A DNA stretch of 64,000 bases, from contig JAHZKX010000018.1 of NCBI GenBank assembly GCA_022600195.1, positions 186,001 through 250,000 of the forward strand, given 5' to 3'. Positions 8,857 to 17,769 of this stretch are shown here, piece after piece. How positions within the stretch are numbered: the first letter of the stretch is position 1; every line of letters begins with the position of its first letter. A program made the translations under genes and the position numbers. The stretch comes from Planctomycetota bacterium (GTDB taxonomy: Bacteria; Planctomycetota; Planctomycetia; Planctomycetales; Planctomycetaceae). Under the pieces are notes generated by a model. It worked only from the letters and a program-made list of their open reading frames with translations. It ran no database searches and was not told where the DNA came from.

Positions 8857-9978
8857 ATGTTATTTTTTGTCTTTGCCTGTCTGGTCCCTTCATTTTTCAT
8901 ATCATTTCTGGCCACAGCGGCCATGCGCAGACTCGCCCCTCGCTGGGGGCTGATTGACCAACCCGCACAAAGAAAAGTGCATACAAGTCCCACACCCCTG
9001 GGAGGCGGAGTCGGGATTTGGCTGGGTGTCGTCGTTCCCATTGCCATCGCTCAGTTGAGTGTTCTGGTGATTTTAAAAACAGGGATGAAGACCACCTGGA
9101 TTCCCCAGGAACTGATTCCGCATCTGGAAGGAGTCCTCTATCGATCGAAACAGCTATGGCTGGTGCTGGCGGGTGGTACCGTCCTGGCTACGATGGGTTT
9201 ACTGGATGACAAACTCAATATTTCCTGGAAGCCCCGATTGATCATTCAACTCCTGGTCGCTTGCGGATTGGTTCTGGCAGGCGTGCGGGCGACGCTCTTT
9301 CTACAAATGCCCTGGATAGGAATGCTGTTTTCAGTAGCGTGGATAATTGTACTCGTCAATTCTCTGAACTTCCTGGACAATATGGATGGACTGACAGCCG
9401 GCATCGGGCTGATCGCAGCTGTTCTGTTTGCGTTGATCATGCTGCGATTTACCGGTGAACCGCGCTGGCTTGTAGCTGGTGTGCTTCTGGTACTTTCCGG
9501 TTCGATTGGTGGTTTCTTATGCCATAACTGGCCTCCTGCGAAAATTTTCATGGGAGATTCCGGCAGCTACTTTATCGGCCTGCTTCTCTCAACCATGACG
9601 ATCCTGGGTACGTTTTATCCCGGAAATACTCCTGCCGGGGAATCAATCACCAGCCGTCATGTCATCCTCGCGCCCCTTTGTATTCTGGCAATTCCATTGT
9701 ATGATTTCTGTACGGTAATGCTCATTCGAATCAAAGAAGGACGTAGCCCGTTTCACGCAGATAAAAGTCATTTTTCACATCGGCTGGTGGAACTCGGTCT
9801 GAGTAAACGAGACACTGTACTCACCATCCATCTGGCCACTCTGACCACCGGTGTGGGAGGGCTGATTTTGTACGAAGTTTCGTCCTGGAATGCCGCCTTA
9901 CTCGTTATACTGATGATCTTGTGCGTGCTTTCTATCGTCACCATCCTGGAGAACGTAGGTCGGAAAAATCGGGAATGA
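8857..9978 (+). CDS. WecA/MraY-family undecaprenyl-phosphate sugar-1-phosphate transferase
   Basis: A 373-residue polytopic membrane enzyme with about ten or eleven hydrophobic segments. Family motifs occur in order: RKVHTSPTPLGGGVGIWLG, the Mg-binding MGLLDDKLNISWKPR (DD pair), NSLNFLDNMDGLTAGIGL, MGDSGSYFIG, and the cytoplasmic loop RSPFHADKSHFSHRL. Enzymes of this family move a sugar-1-phosphate from a UDP-sugar to undecaprenyl phosphate, starting synthesis of O-antigen-like polysaccharide, teichoic acid or peptidoglycan. The HADKSHFSHRL loop is typical of WecA/TagO members rather than MraY, so surface polysaccharide initiation is the likelier role. The stop codon overlaps the ATG of the next gene (ATGA at 9975-9978), so the two are translationally coupled. 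Confidence 0.9.
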   Translation: MLFFVFACLVPSFFISFLATAAMRRLAPRWGLIDQPAQRKVHTSPTPLGGGVGIWLGVVVPIAIAQLSVLVILKTGMKTTWIPQELIPHLEGVLYRSKQLWLVLAGGTVLATMGLLDDKLNISWKPRLIIQLLVACGLVLAGVRATLFLQMPWIGMLFSVAWIIVLVNSLNFLDNMDGLTAGIGLIAAVLFALIMLRFTGEPRWLVAGVLLVLSGSIGGFLCHNWPPAKIFMGDSGSYFIGLLLSTMTILGTFYPGNTPAGESITSRHVILAPLCILAIPLYDFCTVMLIRIKEGRSPFHADKSHFSHRLVELGLSKRDTVLTIHLATLTTGVGGLILYEVSSWNAALLVILMILCVLSIVTILENVGRKNRE

Positions 9979-12389
9979 GTAAACGCCGAAAACAAAACCG
10001 ATCGCAGACAAGTCAAACAAAATCCACAACGTCTGCAACTCCTCCTGGCTCACTGCCAGCGCTGTTATACAGAATTCAACTATTCCTGATCGGCACATTG
10101 ATTACTGCCCGGTATCTGGTTCCCGCAGAATCAACACCTCAGGGTGATACGCTGTTCATCGCGCTGGGCTGGTTTGTGGTGGCAATTTTGTTTTCCGGTT
10201 CCCTGCTGCTTGATCGTTCCCGAACATTTCGTATTGACTACTTTGACATTGGAGTCTGGTTGCTGGTTTCGGGGCAAGTGATATCAACAATCGTGATGAT
10301 CTACTTTAAAGAAGGTCAACAACGAGCGGCTTTGAATATGATGTGGGAATGGGTGGCCCTGGGATTCACCTTTTCAGTGATACGAAGGCTGGTGGTAACG
10401 ACACCTCTGCGCAACGTATTACTAAAGGGTTTATTAACCACAATTGTGCTGCTCTCAATCTACGGGATCTGGCAACACCATTGGATGTACGAGCAACTGT
10501 CAAAAGAATACGTATCGGTACGGCAGCAATTAGATACCGCGATCTCACCATCAGTCCGTACCGAATTACAGCAAAAGCTGCTTTCCATGGGTGTTCCTGC
10601 ACATGCTTTATCTGGCAGTGGACGTCTACTATTTGAATCACGCCTGTTAAAAAGCTCCGAACCGCTCGGCATGTTCGCCCTGACGAATACCTTTGCCGGA
10701 TTGCTCGCAGTCGGCTTCCTGATTGCAGTAGCGCAAACCTTGCAAATCTTTCTTTCCAAAACATCTGATCTCGCTTCAACTGGAAACCGATTCAAATCTT
10801 GGATCTTAGTGCTTCCTACGTTACTCATTGGCTATTGCCTGATCCTCACCAAAAGCCGCACAGCCATGATCGGCGTTATCGGAGGTCTGATTAGCCTTGG
10901 TCTCTTGAAACTGATTCAAAATCGACAAAACTCGACTGTAGAGAAACAACTCTGGAATAAAAGGATTATCAAATCGGTCGCTGCAGGTGTGATCGGACTC
11001 CTGATTTTGGTTCTTCTGGCAACATTCAGCGGCGGATTTGATCAGGCCGTTTTGACAGAAGCACCCAAATCACTCCAGTATCGCATGGAATTCTGGACTG
11101 CCACCTGGGATGTGATTCAGGAAAATACACTCTGGGGAACAGGGCCGGGAAATTTTCGCGAACATTACCTCAAGTACAAGCTGCCAGGATCCAGCGAAGA
11201 AATTTCTGACCCTCATAATCTTTTTCTCGACGTCTGGGCGAACGCTGGCATTATTGCATTGGCAGGCTTAGTCATGATACTTTCGCTTGCCTCCTATCAC
11301 TGGATCAGCAGGCCCAAAACTGCCAATATTGACACGGAACTGAAGCATCCCACTGATGATACTGAATTTTCTCGCAATCAAGTGGTCTTATTGTCTGGCA
11401 TTGCCACATCGTTCCCACTGCTATGGGGAGTTCAATTATTCCTGCTCTCACTAGATGAATCTCTGCTCTGGCTTTTCTGCCTGGGATGGTTGGTAATTTT
11501 TTCTGTGTTGAGCATCGGTTGGCAGGGATTCGATGGTTCAGATCAGAGAAATTCTTCTTCGACTCTGATTCCACTGGCATTGGCGGCCGCCTTTATCGCA
11601 CTTAGCATTCATCTGCTGGGAGCTGGTGGAATTGCTATGCCGGCGGTCACACAAACCTGGCTACTTCTCCTGGCATTGGCTTTTCCCCGCACTGCTCAAC
11701 ATGCAGATCTGGCCCCTCACTCCGATACACAGAGCCGTTCTGATCAATTACATCCCCTTAAAACGAGATACTTGAAAACCTCGTTTTTGTTAATTTCCCT
11801 TTTGTTAATGGTTTTCTTTTTAATATCTTCATTCGCGCCAACAATTCAGCGAAAAAAACTCGTACGAGAGGGAGAGCAGATACTGATCCGTGGTCAGTCC
11901 GTTCGCGGTGCGCAACAGTATTTCATACAAGCCTGCGAGGTAGATCCACTTTCGCCAGCTCCCTGGCAGACTTTGGCCGAAATTCAATGGAATCAGGGAA
12001 CTCATGACCGGGATGCATTTGCACAAGCTGTAAAGCTGAAAAAAGCTGCCATTCAAAGGGATCCTCTGAACGCAGGAAACTATTTTGAGCTGGGACAACG
12101 TTTTTACCAACAATATCAAACATCAAAACTGCAGGATGATCTGAATGGTGCAGTCATAAATCTAAAACAGGCGGTCAAAGGTTATCCCAATAATGCCCGT
12201 TATCGTGCTGTTTTTGCTGAAGTTTTAGCAGATTCAGGCAAAATAAACGAAAGCCAGAATCAGGCACAACGGGCAATTGCGCTGGATGAAGCCAACCATC
12301 GTGCCCAGCATGAGGATAAATATTTGACTGAAGCCTCATTAAACCGAATGAAGGAAATAATTAACGTAAGACAAAGGAATCAGAATTGA
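9975..12389 (+). CDS. O-antigen ligase/polymerase (Wzy/WaaL-like) fused to TPR domain
   Basis: An 804-residue membrane protein. After a basic, Ser/Thr-rich N terminus come about twelve hydrophobic segments. The O-antigen ligase family signature is in the middle: LTKSRTAMIGVIGGL, then the large outside loop with YRMEFWTATWDVIQENTLWG and GPGNFREHYLKYKLPG, ending SDPHNLFLDVWANAGI. The last 190 residues, after a final membrane helix (FLLISLLLMVFFLISSF), hold TPR repeats. These enzymes polymerise or ligate lipid-linked glycans at the outer face of the inner membrane. The start is the ATG at 9975 inside the stop of the preceding transferase; an upstream in-frame codon at 9921 would overlap that gene by 58 bases. 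The TPR tail may recruit partners. Confidence 0.9.
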   Translation: MSKRRKQNRSQTSQTKSTTSATPPGSLPALLYRIQLFLIGTLITARYLVPAESTPQGDTLFIALGWFVVAILFSGSLLLDRSRTFRIDYFDIGVWLLVSGQVISTIVMIYFKEGQQRAALNMMWEWVALGFTFSVIRRLVVTTPLRNVLLKGLLTTIVLLSIYGIWQHHWMYEQLSKEYVSVRQQLDTAISPSVRTELQQKLLSMGVPAHALSGSGRLLFESRLLKSSEPLGMFALTNTFAGLLAVGFLIAVAQTLQIFLSKTSDLASTGNRFKSWILVLPTLLIGYCLILTKSRTAMIGVIGGLISLGLLKLIQNRQNSTVEKQLWNKRIIKSVAAGVIGLLILVLLATFSGGFDQAVLTEAPKSLQYRMEFWTATWDVIQENTLWGTGPGNFREHYLKYKLPGSSEEISDPHNLFLDVWANAGIIALAGLVMILSLASYHWISRPKTANIDTELKHPTDDTEFSRNQVVLLSGIATSFPLLWGVQLFLLSLDESLLWLFCLGWLVIFSVLSIGWQGFDGSDQRNSSSTLIPLALAAAFIALSIHLLGAGGIAMPAVTQTWLLLLALAFPRTAQHADLAPHSDTQSRSDQLHPLKTRYLKTSFLLISLLLMVFFLISSFAPTIQRKKLVREGEQILIRGQSVRGAQQYFIQACEVDPLSPAPWQTLAEIQWNQGTHDRDAFAQAVKLKKAAIQRDPLNAGNYFELGQRFYQQYQTSKLQDDLNGAVINLKQAVKGYPNNARYRAVFAEVLADSGKINESQNQAQRAIALDEANHRAQHEDKYLTEASLNRMKEIINVRQRNQN

Positions 12390-12505
12390 ACTCAGGTGCC
12401 CTACGGTTCATAATAACCGGGGGAACTTAAGGTCGTTGTTCCTGAATTGAAAGTTCAGTTTATTATTCTCATTTATTATTAATATTCTTCTCTACTGGTG
12501 ACATT

Positions 12506-13756
12506 ATGAATCTTCGATCTATTCTTACAACAATACTTGTTCTTGTTGTTGCTCTCATAGGTACGGTCTGGTTAGGTCGAGGCAATGGGGATATTGAGTC
12601 TGTCCAACCTAAAATACCTACAAAATCAACTGATGATGACCGTCCGAAAATTTCACCAACGGGCCCGTATCCAAAAGCAGTTGCTGAAAAACCACTCTAT
12701 GAATTCGGCGAAATGGCAGTCGGGCAGACTCTCTCACATAAGTTTATATTAAAAAATGAAGGAGAGGTTCCTCTCGAAGTTAAGAAAGGGGCCACAACAT
12801 GCAAATGTACGCTGAGCGAAATGAAAGATAACACTGTCGCGCCAGGCAAATCCATTGAGATCGAACTAACCTGGACACCAAAGAGTGCTCAGGAAATTTT
12901 CGGGCAGACAGCGACCGTTTACACGAACGATCCCAAAAATCAGGAACTCAAACTCCAGATCCGGGGAACTGCTAACCGCTTGATTACTTTTAGTGGCGAT
13001 TCTGAAGATGGCGTCTATTGGTCACTGCCCGTCATGTCGAACAGTACTCCGGTTTCTCATACTGGAATGATACACACCAAGTATCTGGATGAGTTTAAAT
13101 TGTTAGAGGTTGTAGCCAGCAAACCCGGCCTGACATCCTCGTTTAAATCTCTTACGCCAGAAGAACTAAAAACAGTCAACGCTAAGTCAGGATACTCAAT
13201 AAAAATCACCGCAGATCCTGAAAAAATCCCTCTGGGAGGGTTTAACGAACGCCTGATCGTCAAAACGGATATCCCTGATGCTCAAGAACCTCATTCTGAA
13301 GCTGATCATAAACACACAGAAGGGGACGGGCACAAGCATGAGCACAAAAGAGAAAATCGAGAATTTGTGATTCAAGTCTCGGGTAATCATACCGGGCCCA
13401 TTCGAATTGTTCCAACTTTTGGAGCTCACTGGGATCCTGTATCAATGGTATTGAGACTGGGACAAATTTCTGCCAAAGAGGGAAAAGAAGTCACGCTATC
13501 CATGTTTGTAGAAGGAATGGAACAACCACTGAAAATTGTGAACCAGGAGATCAAACCCGATTATCTGAAATTTGAAATAAAAAAAGACGATCAATTTAAG
13601 TCCACGAATAAACAACGTTACGTGATAAAATTCTCTGTTCCCGCTGGTAGCAGACCGGCTTCTTTCGATCACAATAATCAGGCTCGCGTGAAACTGCAAA
13701 CGAACCACCCCAATGCAAAAGAAATTGAGTTACGTATCCAATTTGTAGCATTGTAA
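12506..13756 (+). CDS. Membrane-anchored DUF1573 protein with His-rich loop
   Basis: A 416-residue protein with an N-terminal membrane anchor (residues 5-24, ILTTILVLVVALIGTVWLG) and an extracytoplasmic body. The DUF1573 module at about residues 65-155 begins with YEFGEMAVGQTLSHKFILKN, contains TTCKCTL (a CxC pair) and ends VYTNDPKNQELKLQIRG, an Ig-like fold of the ASH/PapD type. A His-rich insertion near residue 265 (HSEADHKHTEGDGHKHEHK) could bind metal. A second beta-rich region follows (LGQISAKEGKEVTLSMF; ARVKLQTNHPNAKEIELRI). DUF1573 proteins are plentiful in planctomycetes and Bacteroidetes; function is not established. The ATG at 12506 is the first reasonable start. The plus-strand heme lipoprotein gene follows after 182 bases. 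Confidence 0.85.
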   Translation: MNLRSILTTILVLVVALIGTVWLGRGNGDIESVQPKIPTKSTDDDRPKISPTGPYPKAVAEKPLYEFGEMAVGQTLSHKFILKNEGEVPLEVKKGATTCKCTLSEMKDNTVAPGKSIEIELTWTPKSAQEIFGQTATVYTNDPKNQELKLQIRGTANRLITFSGDSEDGVYWSLPVMSNSTPVSHTGMIHTKYLDEFKLLEVVASKPGLTSSFKSLTPEELKTVNAKSGYSIKITADPEKIPLGGFNERLIVKTDIPDAQEPHSEADHKHTEGDGHKHEHKRENREFVIQVSGNHTGPIRIVPTFGAHWDPVSMVLRLGQISAKEGKEVTLSMFVEGMEQPLKIVNQEIKPDYLKFEIKKDDQFKSTNKQRYVIKFSVPAGSRPASFDHNNQARVKLQTNHPNAKEIELRIQFVAL

Positions 13757-13938
13757 ACACCAGTTTTGATTCAGCCGCTGATGGCATCAATCACATTCAA
13801 CGGGTTCTGTTTCTGACCTTTTCAGGTCCGTCTCAGATCCACTTTGACGCAATACCATGTTATGAGCTAAGATAACCGGTGAGGTTTCACCCACGTTATC
13901 CATCTTCCTCAAATCAATCCCATGGAAGGTCGTATTGA

Positions 13939-15594
13939 ATGTTATGTAAACGAGTCTCAGACAATCATGGCCTGTTTTCCCTGTTCGCCGCAATTCTGCT
14001 GCTCGCGGGCTGTGAAAACAACACTCCGCAGCCTGCCTCTACCACTTCGATTTCCACTGAGACAGAAAATCAGCCGAAAAAACAGAAGCCCGCAGATTCA
14101 TCAACTTCGACAACTCAGTCAGATTCTACGGGGGCGGAAAAACACGTCGCCCAATCTACCACAGGAAAAACCTCTCCGAAAACAGAATCGACTTCTAAGA
14201 CCTCAATCAAGCCGCTCTTCAAAGGCTGGCCCGCTCCCAAGCTGGCTATTGTCCTGACAGGCGAACGACATGGTTATCTCGAACCCTGCGGTTGTACGCA
14301 AAATCAGACGGGCGGAGTCTCACTCCTGGCCAATCTCTTTAAAAAAATTGAAGAACGAAACTGGCCCGTAACCGCATTTGATCTGGGAAGCCTTGTGAAA
14401 CGCAATCGCAGGCAAAGTCAAATTAAATACGAAACCATTCTGGCTTCCTTGAAAGATATGAAATACGCCGGAGTCGGATTAGGACCGGAAGAACTCCGCT
14501 TTGGTGCCGATATTTTTCTGCAACTTCATAACCCCGAACCAGTATCTCCCAATAAAACACCTACATTCCTGGCCGCCAATATTCTGATTCTGGAAACTCC
14601 CGACCTGGGAAAAAACCATTTCAAAATAGTCGAAGTTGGTGGCGTTAAAATAGCGGTGACTTCCATTATCGGAAAAAGCCACATGGAAAAACTCTCTGAC
14701 ATCACCTGGCAGGAACCTGCGAAAGTGCTTCCGGAAGTCATCAATAAAATGGAAGCAACCAAACCTGACCTCATGATTTTGCTTTCCCATTCCAAAAAAG
14801 AGGACTCAAAATCGCTTGCAGAAAAATTTCCGATCTTTGATATTTTGTTGACTGCAGGCGGCGTAGAAGACCCGATCGGTGAACCTGAATTTATCGGAAA
14901 AACCATGATGGTCGATGTCGGCCACAAGGGAAAAAGTGCCGGCGTTGTTGGCTTTTATCCACAGAAAACAGCAAAAAATGATCCTGCGAAACGATTTCGG
15001 TTCACTGTAATCGAACTCGATAAACAACGATTTCAGGATACACCACGCATGGCTGAGCAGATGCAGTTCTATCAGGATCGACTGAAACAGGAAGATCTGG
15101 CAGCAAAAGAACTTCCCATTGATCATCCTCGGGGTAGCACTTTTGTGGGTGCAGAGACGTGTGGTGAGTGCCACACCAAAGCATACGAAAAATGGTTAAC
15201 GACCAAACATGCTGGTGCATACGAAAGTCTGATTACCGGACGCGAAGATCAAAAAGGTCAGAAAATCATCTCCCGCATCTACGATGCCGAATGCCTTTCC
15301 TGTCATGTAACCGGTTGGCATCCACAGGAAGTAATTCGATATAAAAGTGGTTTTGTTAATAAAAAAGAATCGCCTCATCTGTTAGGACAGCAGTGCGAAA
15401 ACTGCCACGGACCGGGAAGCAGACACATCGAACTCGTCGAAATGGACAAACTCGAAGAAGCTAAAAAAGTCATGCGAGTCACACTCGCTGAAGCTAAAAA
15501 GAATACCTGCTACCAGTGTCACGATCTGGACAATAGCCCCAAATTTGAGTTTGATTCATACTGGAAAAAAATCGAACATCCTTGGCGCGATTAA
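13939..15594 (+). CDS. Lipoprotein: metallophosphatase-like domain fused to tetraheme cytochrome c554-like domain
   Basis: A 551-residue lipoprotein with lipobox LLAGC near residue 25, then a Thr/Ser/Lys-rich linker to about residue 90. Residues 95-350 resemble UshA/SoxB metallophosphatases: LTGERHGYLEPCGCTQNQTG, FDLGSLVKR, VGLGPEELRFG, LILLSHSKKED replaced here by LMILLSHSKKED, and MVDVGHKGKSAGVVG. The usual metal ligands (DxH, GD, GNHE, GHxH) are mostly substituted, so hydrolase activity is doubtful. The C-terminal 150 residues carry four c-type heme sites, CGECH (Cys408), CLSCH (Cys452), CENCH (Cys486) and CYQCH (Cys524), with HAGAYESL and GPGSRHIEL nearby as possible His ligands, like cytochrome c554. 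The ATG at 13939 has GGAAGG about ten bases upstream. A periplasmic electron-transfer role is likely. Confidence 0.85.
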   Translation: MLCKRVSDNHGLFSLFAAILLLAGCENNTPQPASTTSISTETENQPKKQKPADSSTSTTQSDSTGAEKHVAQSTTGKTSPKTESTSKTSIKPLFKGWPAPKLAIVLTGERHGYLEPCGCTQNQTGGVSLLANLFKKIEERNWPVTAFDLGSLVKRNRRQSQIKYETILASLKDMKYAGVGLGPEELRFGADIFLQLHNPEPVSPNKTPTFLAANILILETPDLGKNHFKIVEVGGVKIAVTSIIGKSHMEKLSDITWQEPAKVLPEVINKMEATKPDLMILLSHSKKEDSKSLAEKFPIFDILLTAGGVEDPIGEPEFIGKTMMVDVGHKGKSAGVVGFYPQKTAKNDPAKRFRFTVIELDKQRFQDTPRMAEQMQFYQDRLKQEDLAAKELPIDHPRGSTFVGAETCGECHTKAYEKWLTTKHAGAYESLITGREDQKGQKIISRIYDAECLSCHVTGWHPQEVIRYKSGFVNKKESPHLLGQQCENCHGPGSRHIELVEMDKLEEAKKVMRVTLAEAKKNTCYQCHDLDNSPKFEFDSYWKKIEHPWRD

Positions 15595-15645
15595 TTGTCT
15601 TCTCATACTGGAAATTTTGCTAACCCTCGATCATGTGGTCTTCAA

Positions 15646-16212
15646 ATGCTGGAAGTGGAACAAAAGTTTGCCATTGCTGATCGAGATGCTTTGTTTGATC
15701 AACTGGAGCATCTCGGCGCAACACGGGGAATTTGTCTGGAGCAGCAGGATTTTTATTTTATGCACCCGGTTCGCAATTTTGCGGAAACAGACGAAGCCAT
15801 CCGTATTCGATGTAATGGGTCGGAGAACCGCATCACCTACAAAGGTCCTAAACGGGCAACGATCAGCAAGGTTCGTAAAGAAATTGAACTGGCATTTGAA
15901 TCAGGTCAGCCAGCGTTTGAACAAATGGCAGAAATGCTGGAGCTTCTCGGGTTTCAGCCACTCAGAACCATTAAAAAAAGACGCACACCCTTCACCTATC
16001 TGCATCATCATAACTCATTTGAAATTGCCATTGATGAAGTCGAAGGACTCGGAACGTTTGCAGAAATCGAATTGATGGCCGAAGAGTCTGGACTTCAGGA
16101 AGCAGAAACCGCGATTATCCAGCTGGCTGAGACTTTGGTGCTGACCGATTCCATCCTGAAATCGTACTTGGGAATGCTGATTGAAAATGAAACTCAGACA
16201 GAGAGCCCCTGA
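15646..16212 (+). CDS. CYTH-domain protein (CyaB/thiamine triphosphatase-like)
   Basis: A 188-residue protein that is one CYTH domain. It opens with the diagnostic ExExK motif (MLEVEQKF) and goes on with IRIRCNGSENRITYKGPKR, RKEIELAF, IKKRRTPFTY and IAIDEVEGLGTFAEIELMAE, the paired basic and acidic strands of the tunnel that binds triphosphate and divalent metal. CYTH enzymes include class IV adenylate cyclases, thiamine triphosphatases and tripolyphosphatases; the exact reaction cannot be told from sequence. I chose the ATG at 15646 because family members begin MLEVE; a TTG right after the previous stop (15595) would add 17 non-conserved residues. It follows the heme lipoprotein closely and may be cotranscribed. 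Confidence 0.88.
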   Translation: MLEVEQKFAIADRDALFDQLEHLGATRGICLEQQDFYFMHPVRNFAETDEAIRIRCNGSENRITYKGPKRATISKVRKEIELAFESGQPAFEQMAEMLELLGFQPLRTIKKRRTPFTYLHHHNSFEIAIDEVEGLGTFAEIELMAEESGLQEAETAIIQLAETLVLTDSILKSYLGMLIENETQTESP

Positions 16213-16310
16213 AACTCTTACAGATTTTCGAATCTTTCACGTTCCTTATTCCTTTTCAGATTGACCGAATTCTGAAATAATTGTCATCAGCTATAATTTT
16301 CTCATATTTG

Positions 16311-16358
16311 CTATTGTGACAAAAAAAGAATTCGCTAGTATATCTTCGTTCACAATAG
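16311..16358. promoter_or_regulatory. recA promoter enclosed by an 8-bp inverted repeat (candidate operator)
   Basis: A sigma70-like promoter is visible: -35 TTGTGA at 16314-16319, a 16-base spacer and -10 TAGTAT at 16336-16341, placing the start near 16348. CTATTGTG (16311-16318) overlaps the -35 and its exact complement CACAATAG (16351-16358) sits around the start site. Such a pair enclosing a promoter suits a repressor such as LexA, but it matches neither the E. coli nor the Gram-positive SOS box, so the regulator is unknown. Confidence 0.5.
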
Positions 16359-16380
16359 ACATTTCCTTTTAAATCCATGG

Positions 16381-16469
16381 GTCGAGACGGCGTTCAATAA
16401 AGACGTCCCCGCAATTCTCGACAAATTAGGCACTTGCTTCGCCTGACGAACTCAAACTCAATTGCGGGG
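16381..16469 (+). promoter_or_regulatory. Structured recA 5' leader (alternative hairpins or pseudoknot)
   Basis: Three pairings are visible in the mRNA leader. GTCGAGA (16381-16387) pairs with TCTCGAC (16416-16422). CCCCGCAATT (16407-16416) pairs perfectly with AATTGCGGGG (16460-16469). TTAGGC pairs with GCCTGA inside the latter (one G-U). The first two share base 16416 and interleave, so they form either a pseudoknot or exclusive states. There is no T run. The last arm ends 30 bases before the recA start and leaves the Shine-Dalgarno AAGGAAG free. I do not recognise a known riboswitch class. Confidence 0.45.
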
Positions 16470-16499
16470 CAAATGTCATATTACTGAAGGAAGACCTCA

Positions 16500-17576
16500 A
16501 TGGCCGCTAAGTCACGATCGAAACGAGCTACAACTCCCCCACCAAAAAATAACAACGGATCCACCAATCCTGATGGAATGCTCGATAACGCGCTGGGGCA
16601 AATTGAGCAGGCGTTTGGTAAAGGCGCCATCATGAAGCTGGAAGGAGAGAATGCACAAGTCGTTCCCTCAATTCCCAGCGGCGCACTCTCACTCGACCTG
16701 GCCCTTGGCGGCACAGGCTTTCCCCGTGGACGAGTGATTGAATTGTACGGACCAGAATCGAGCGGTAAAACAACTCTCGCCTTACACGTCATTGCAAATG
16801 CACAAAAAGAAGGTGGCATCGCTGCCTTTATTGATGCCGAACATGCACTGGATCCAATCTGGGCCAAAAAACTGGGCGTCAATATTTCAGAAATGCTCGT
16901 CAGCCAACCATCCTATGGGGAAGAAGGGCTGCAAATTGCAGAAATGCTGATCAAATCAAACTCTGTTGACGTCATTGTTGTCGACTCGGTAGCAGCACTC
17001 GTCCCCAAAGCAGAATTAGATGGCGAAATCGGCGATACACACGTTGGACTGCAGGCCCGTATGATGAGTCAGGCCATGCGAAAACTAACCGGCGCCATCT
17101 CCAAATCCAAAACGACCGTGATTTTCATCAACCAGATTCGTGAGAAAATTGGTGTGATGTTTGGGAGTCCCGAAACAACTCCCGGCGGTCGCGCATTGAA
17201 ATTTTACAGTTCGGTGCGTGTGGATGTCCGCCGGATTGCCACACTCAAAGATGGTGACACCGTCACGGGCATTCGAATGAAAGCCAAGATTGTTAAAAAT
17301 AAGATCGCACCTCCGTTCAGAATTGCCGAATTTGACATGCTCACGACTGGTGGAATCAACTTCGAATTGGATCTCCTTGATCTGGCGGTTGAAAACAAAA
17401 TCGTCAAAAAGGCTGGTAGCTGGTTCAGTTATGGAGAAACACGACTTGGGCAGGGTCGAGACCGTTCCAAAACGGTGCTGGAAGAAAACCCCGATCTTTG
17501 TCTGGAAATCAAGCAGAAAGTACTGGAAGCACAGGGGCTGCTACCCTCGAAAAAACCAGAGCCAGTCGAAGCCTGA
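16500..17576 (+). CDS. recA: Recombinase RecA
   Basis: A 358-residue RecA, standard in length. The N-terminal helix region ([20 protein letters not shown]) is followed by Walker [10 protein letters not shown], Walker [18 protein letters not shown], loop L1 ([20 protein letters not shown]), [20 protein letters not shown] (loop L2) and [17 protein letters not shown]. The C-terminal domain is complete, though the tail is short and only mildly acidic. RecA forms filaments on single-stranded DNA, drives strand exchange and triggers LexA self-cleavage. A Ser/Lys/Pro-rich extension of about 20 residues precedes the core. The ATG at 16500 has AAGGAAG upstream. A promoter, candidate operator and structured leader precede it and a terminator follows, so it can be an independent unit. 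Confidence 0.98.
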   Translation: MAAKSRSKRATTPPPKNNNGSTNPDGMLDNALGQIEQAFGKGAIMKLEGENAQVVPSIPSGALSLDLALGGTGFPRGRVIELYGPESSGKTTLALHVIANAQKEGGIAAFIDAEHALDPIWAKKLGVNISEMLVSQPSYGEEGLQIAEMLIKSNSVDVIVVDSVAALVPKAELDGEIGDTHVGLQARMMSQAMRKLTGAISKSKTTVIFINQIREKIGVMFGSPETTPGGRALKFYSSVRVDVRRIATLKDGDTVTGIRMKAKIVKNKIAPPFRIAEFDMLTTGGINFELDLLDLAVENKIVKKAGSWFSYGETRLGQGRDRSKTVLEENPDLCLEIKQKVLEAQGLLPSKKPEPVEA

Positions 17577-17622
17577 TTTGACGATCTGTCCCTGAAATCA
17601 GCGATCCAGAAAAAAAACGCTC

Positions 17623-17661
17623 AACGACCTTGATTCCGACACTGGTAATCAAGGTCGTTTT
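17623..17661 (+). terminator. Rho-independent terminator after recA
   Basis: AACGACCTTGATT (17623-17635) pairs exactly with AATCAAGGTCGTT (17647-17659) around an 11-base loop and is followed by a short T run. It lies 46 bases past the recA stop and separates recA from the protease gene. Confidence 0.85.
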
Positions 17662-17769
17662 GCATTGGGTTCTCCTCAGAAACACGGTAAAATCAGTATC
17701 AATGATTACCCGATCAAGTGGAAAACGTTTTCTGCGCATTAGATTTTTAATTTTTACGTAAGGCAAAGA

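Noticed and set aside
16407-16469. Terminator before recA
   Set aside because: The stem is strong but has a 43-base loop and no T run, so it is treated as a leader structure.
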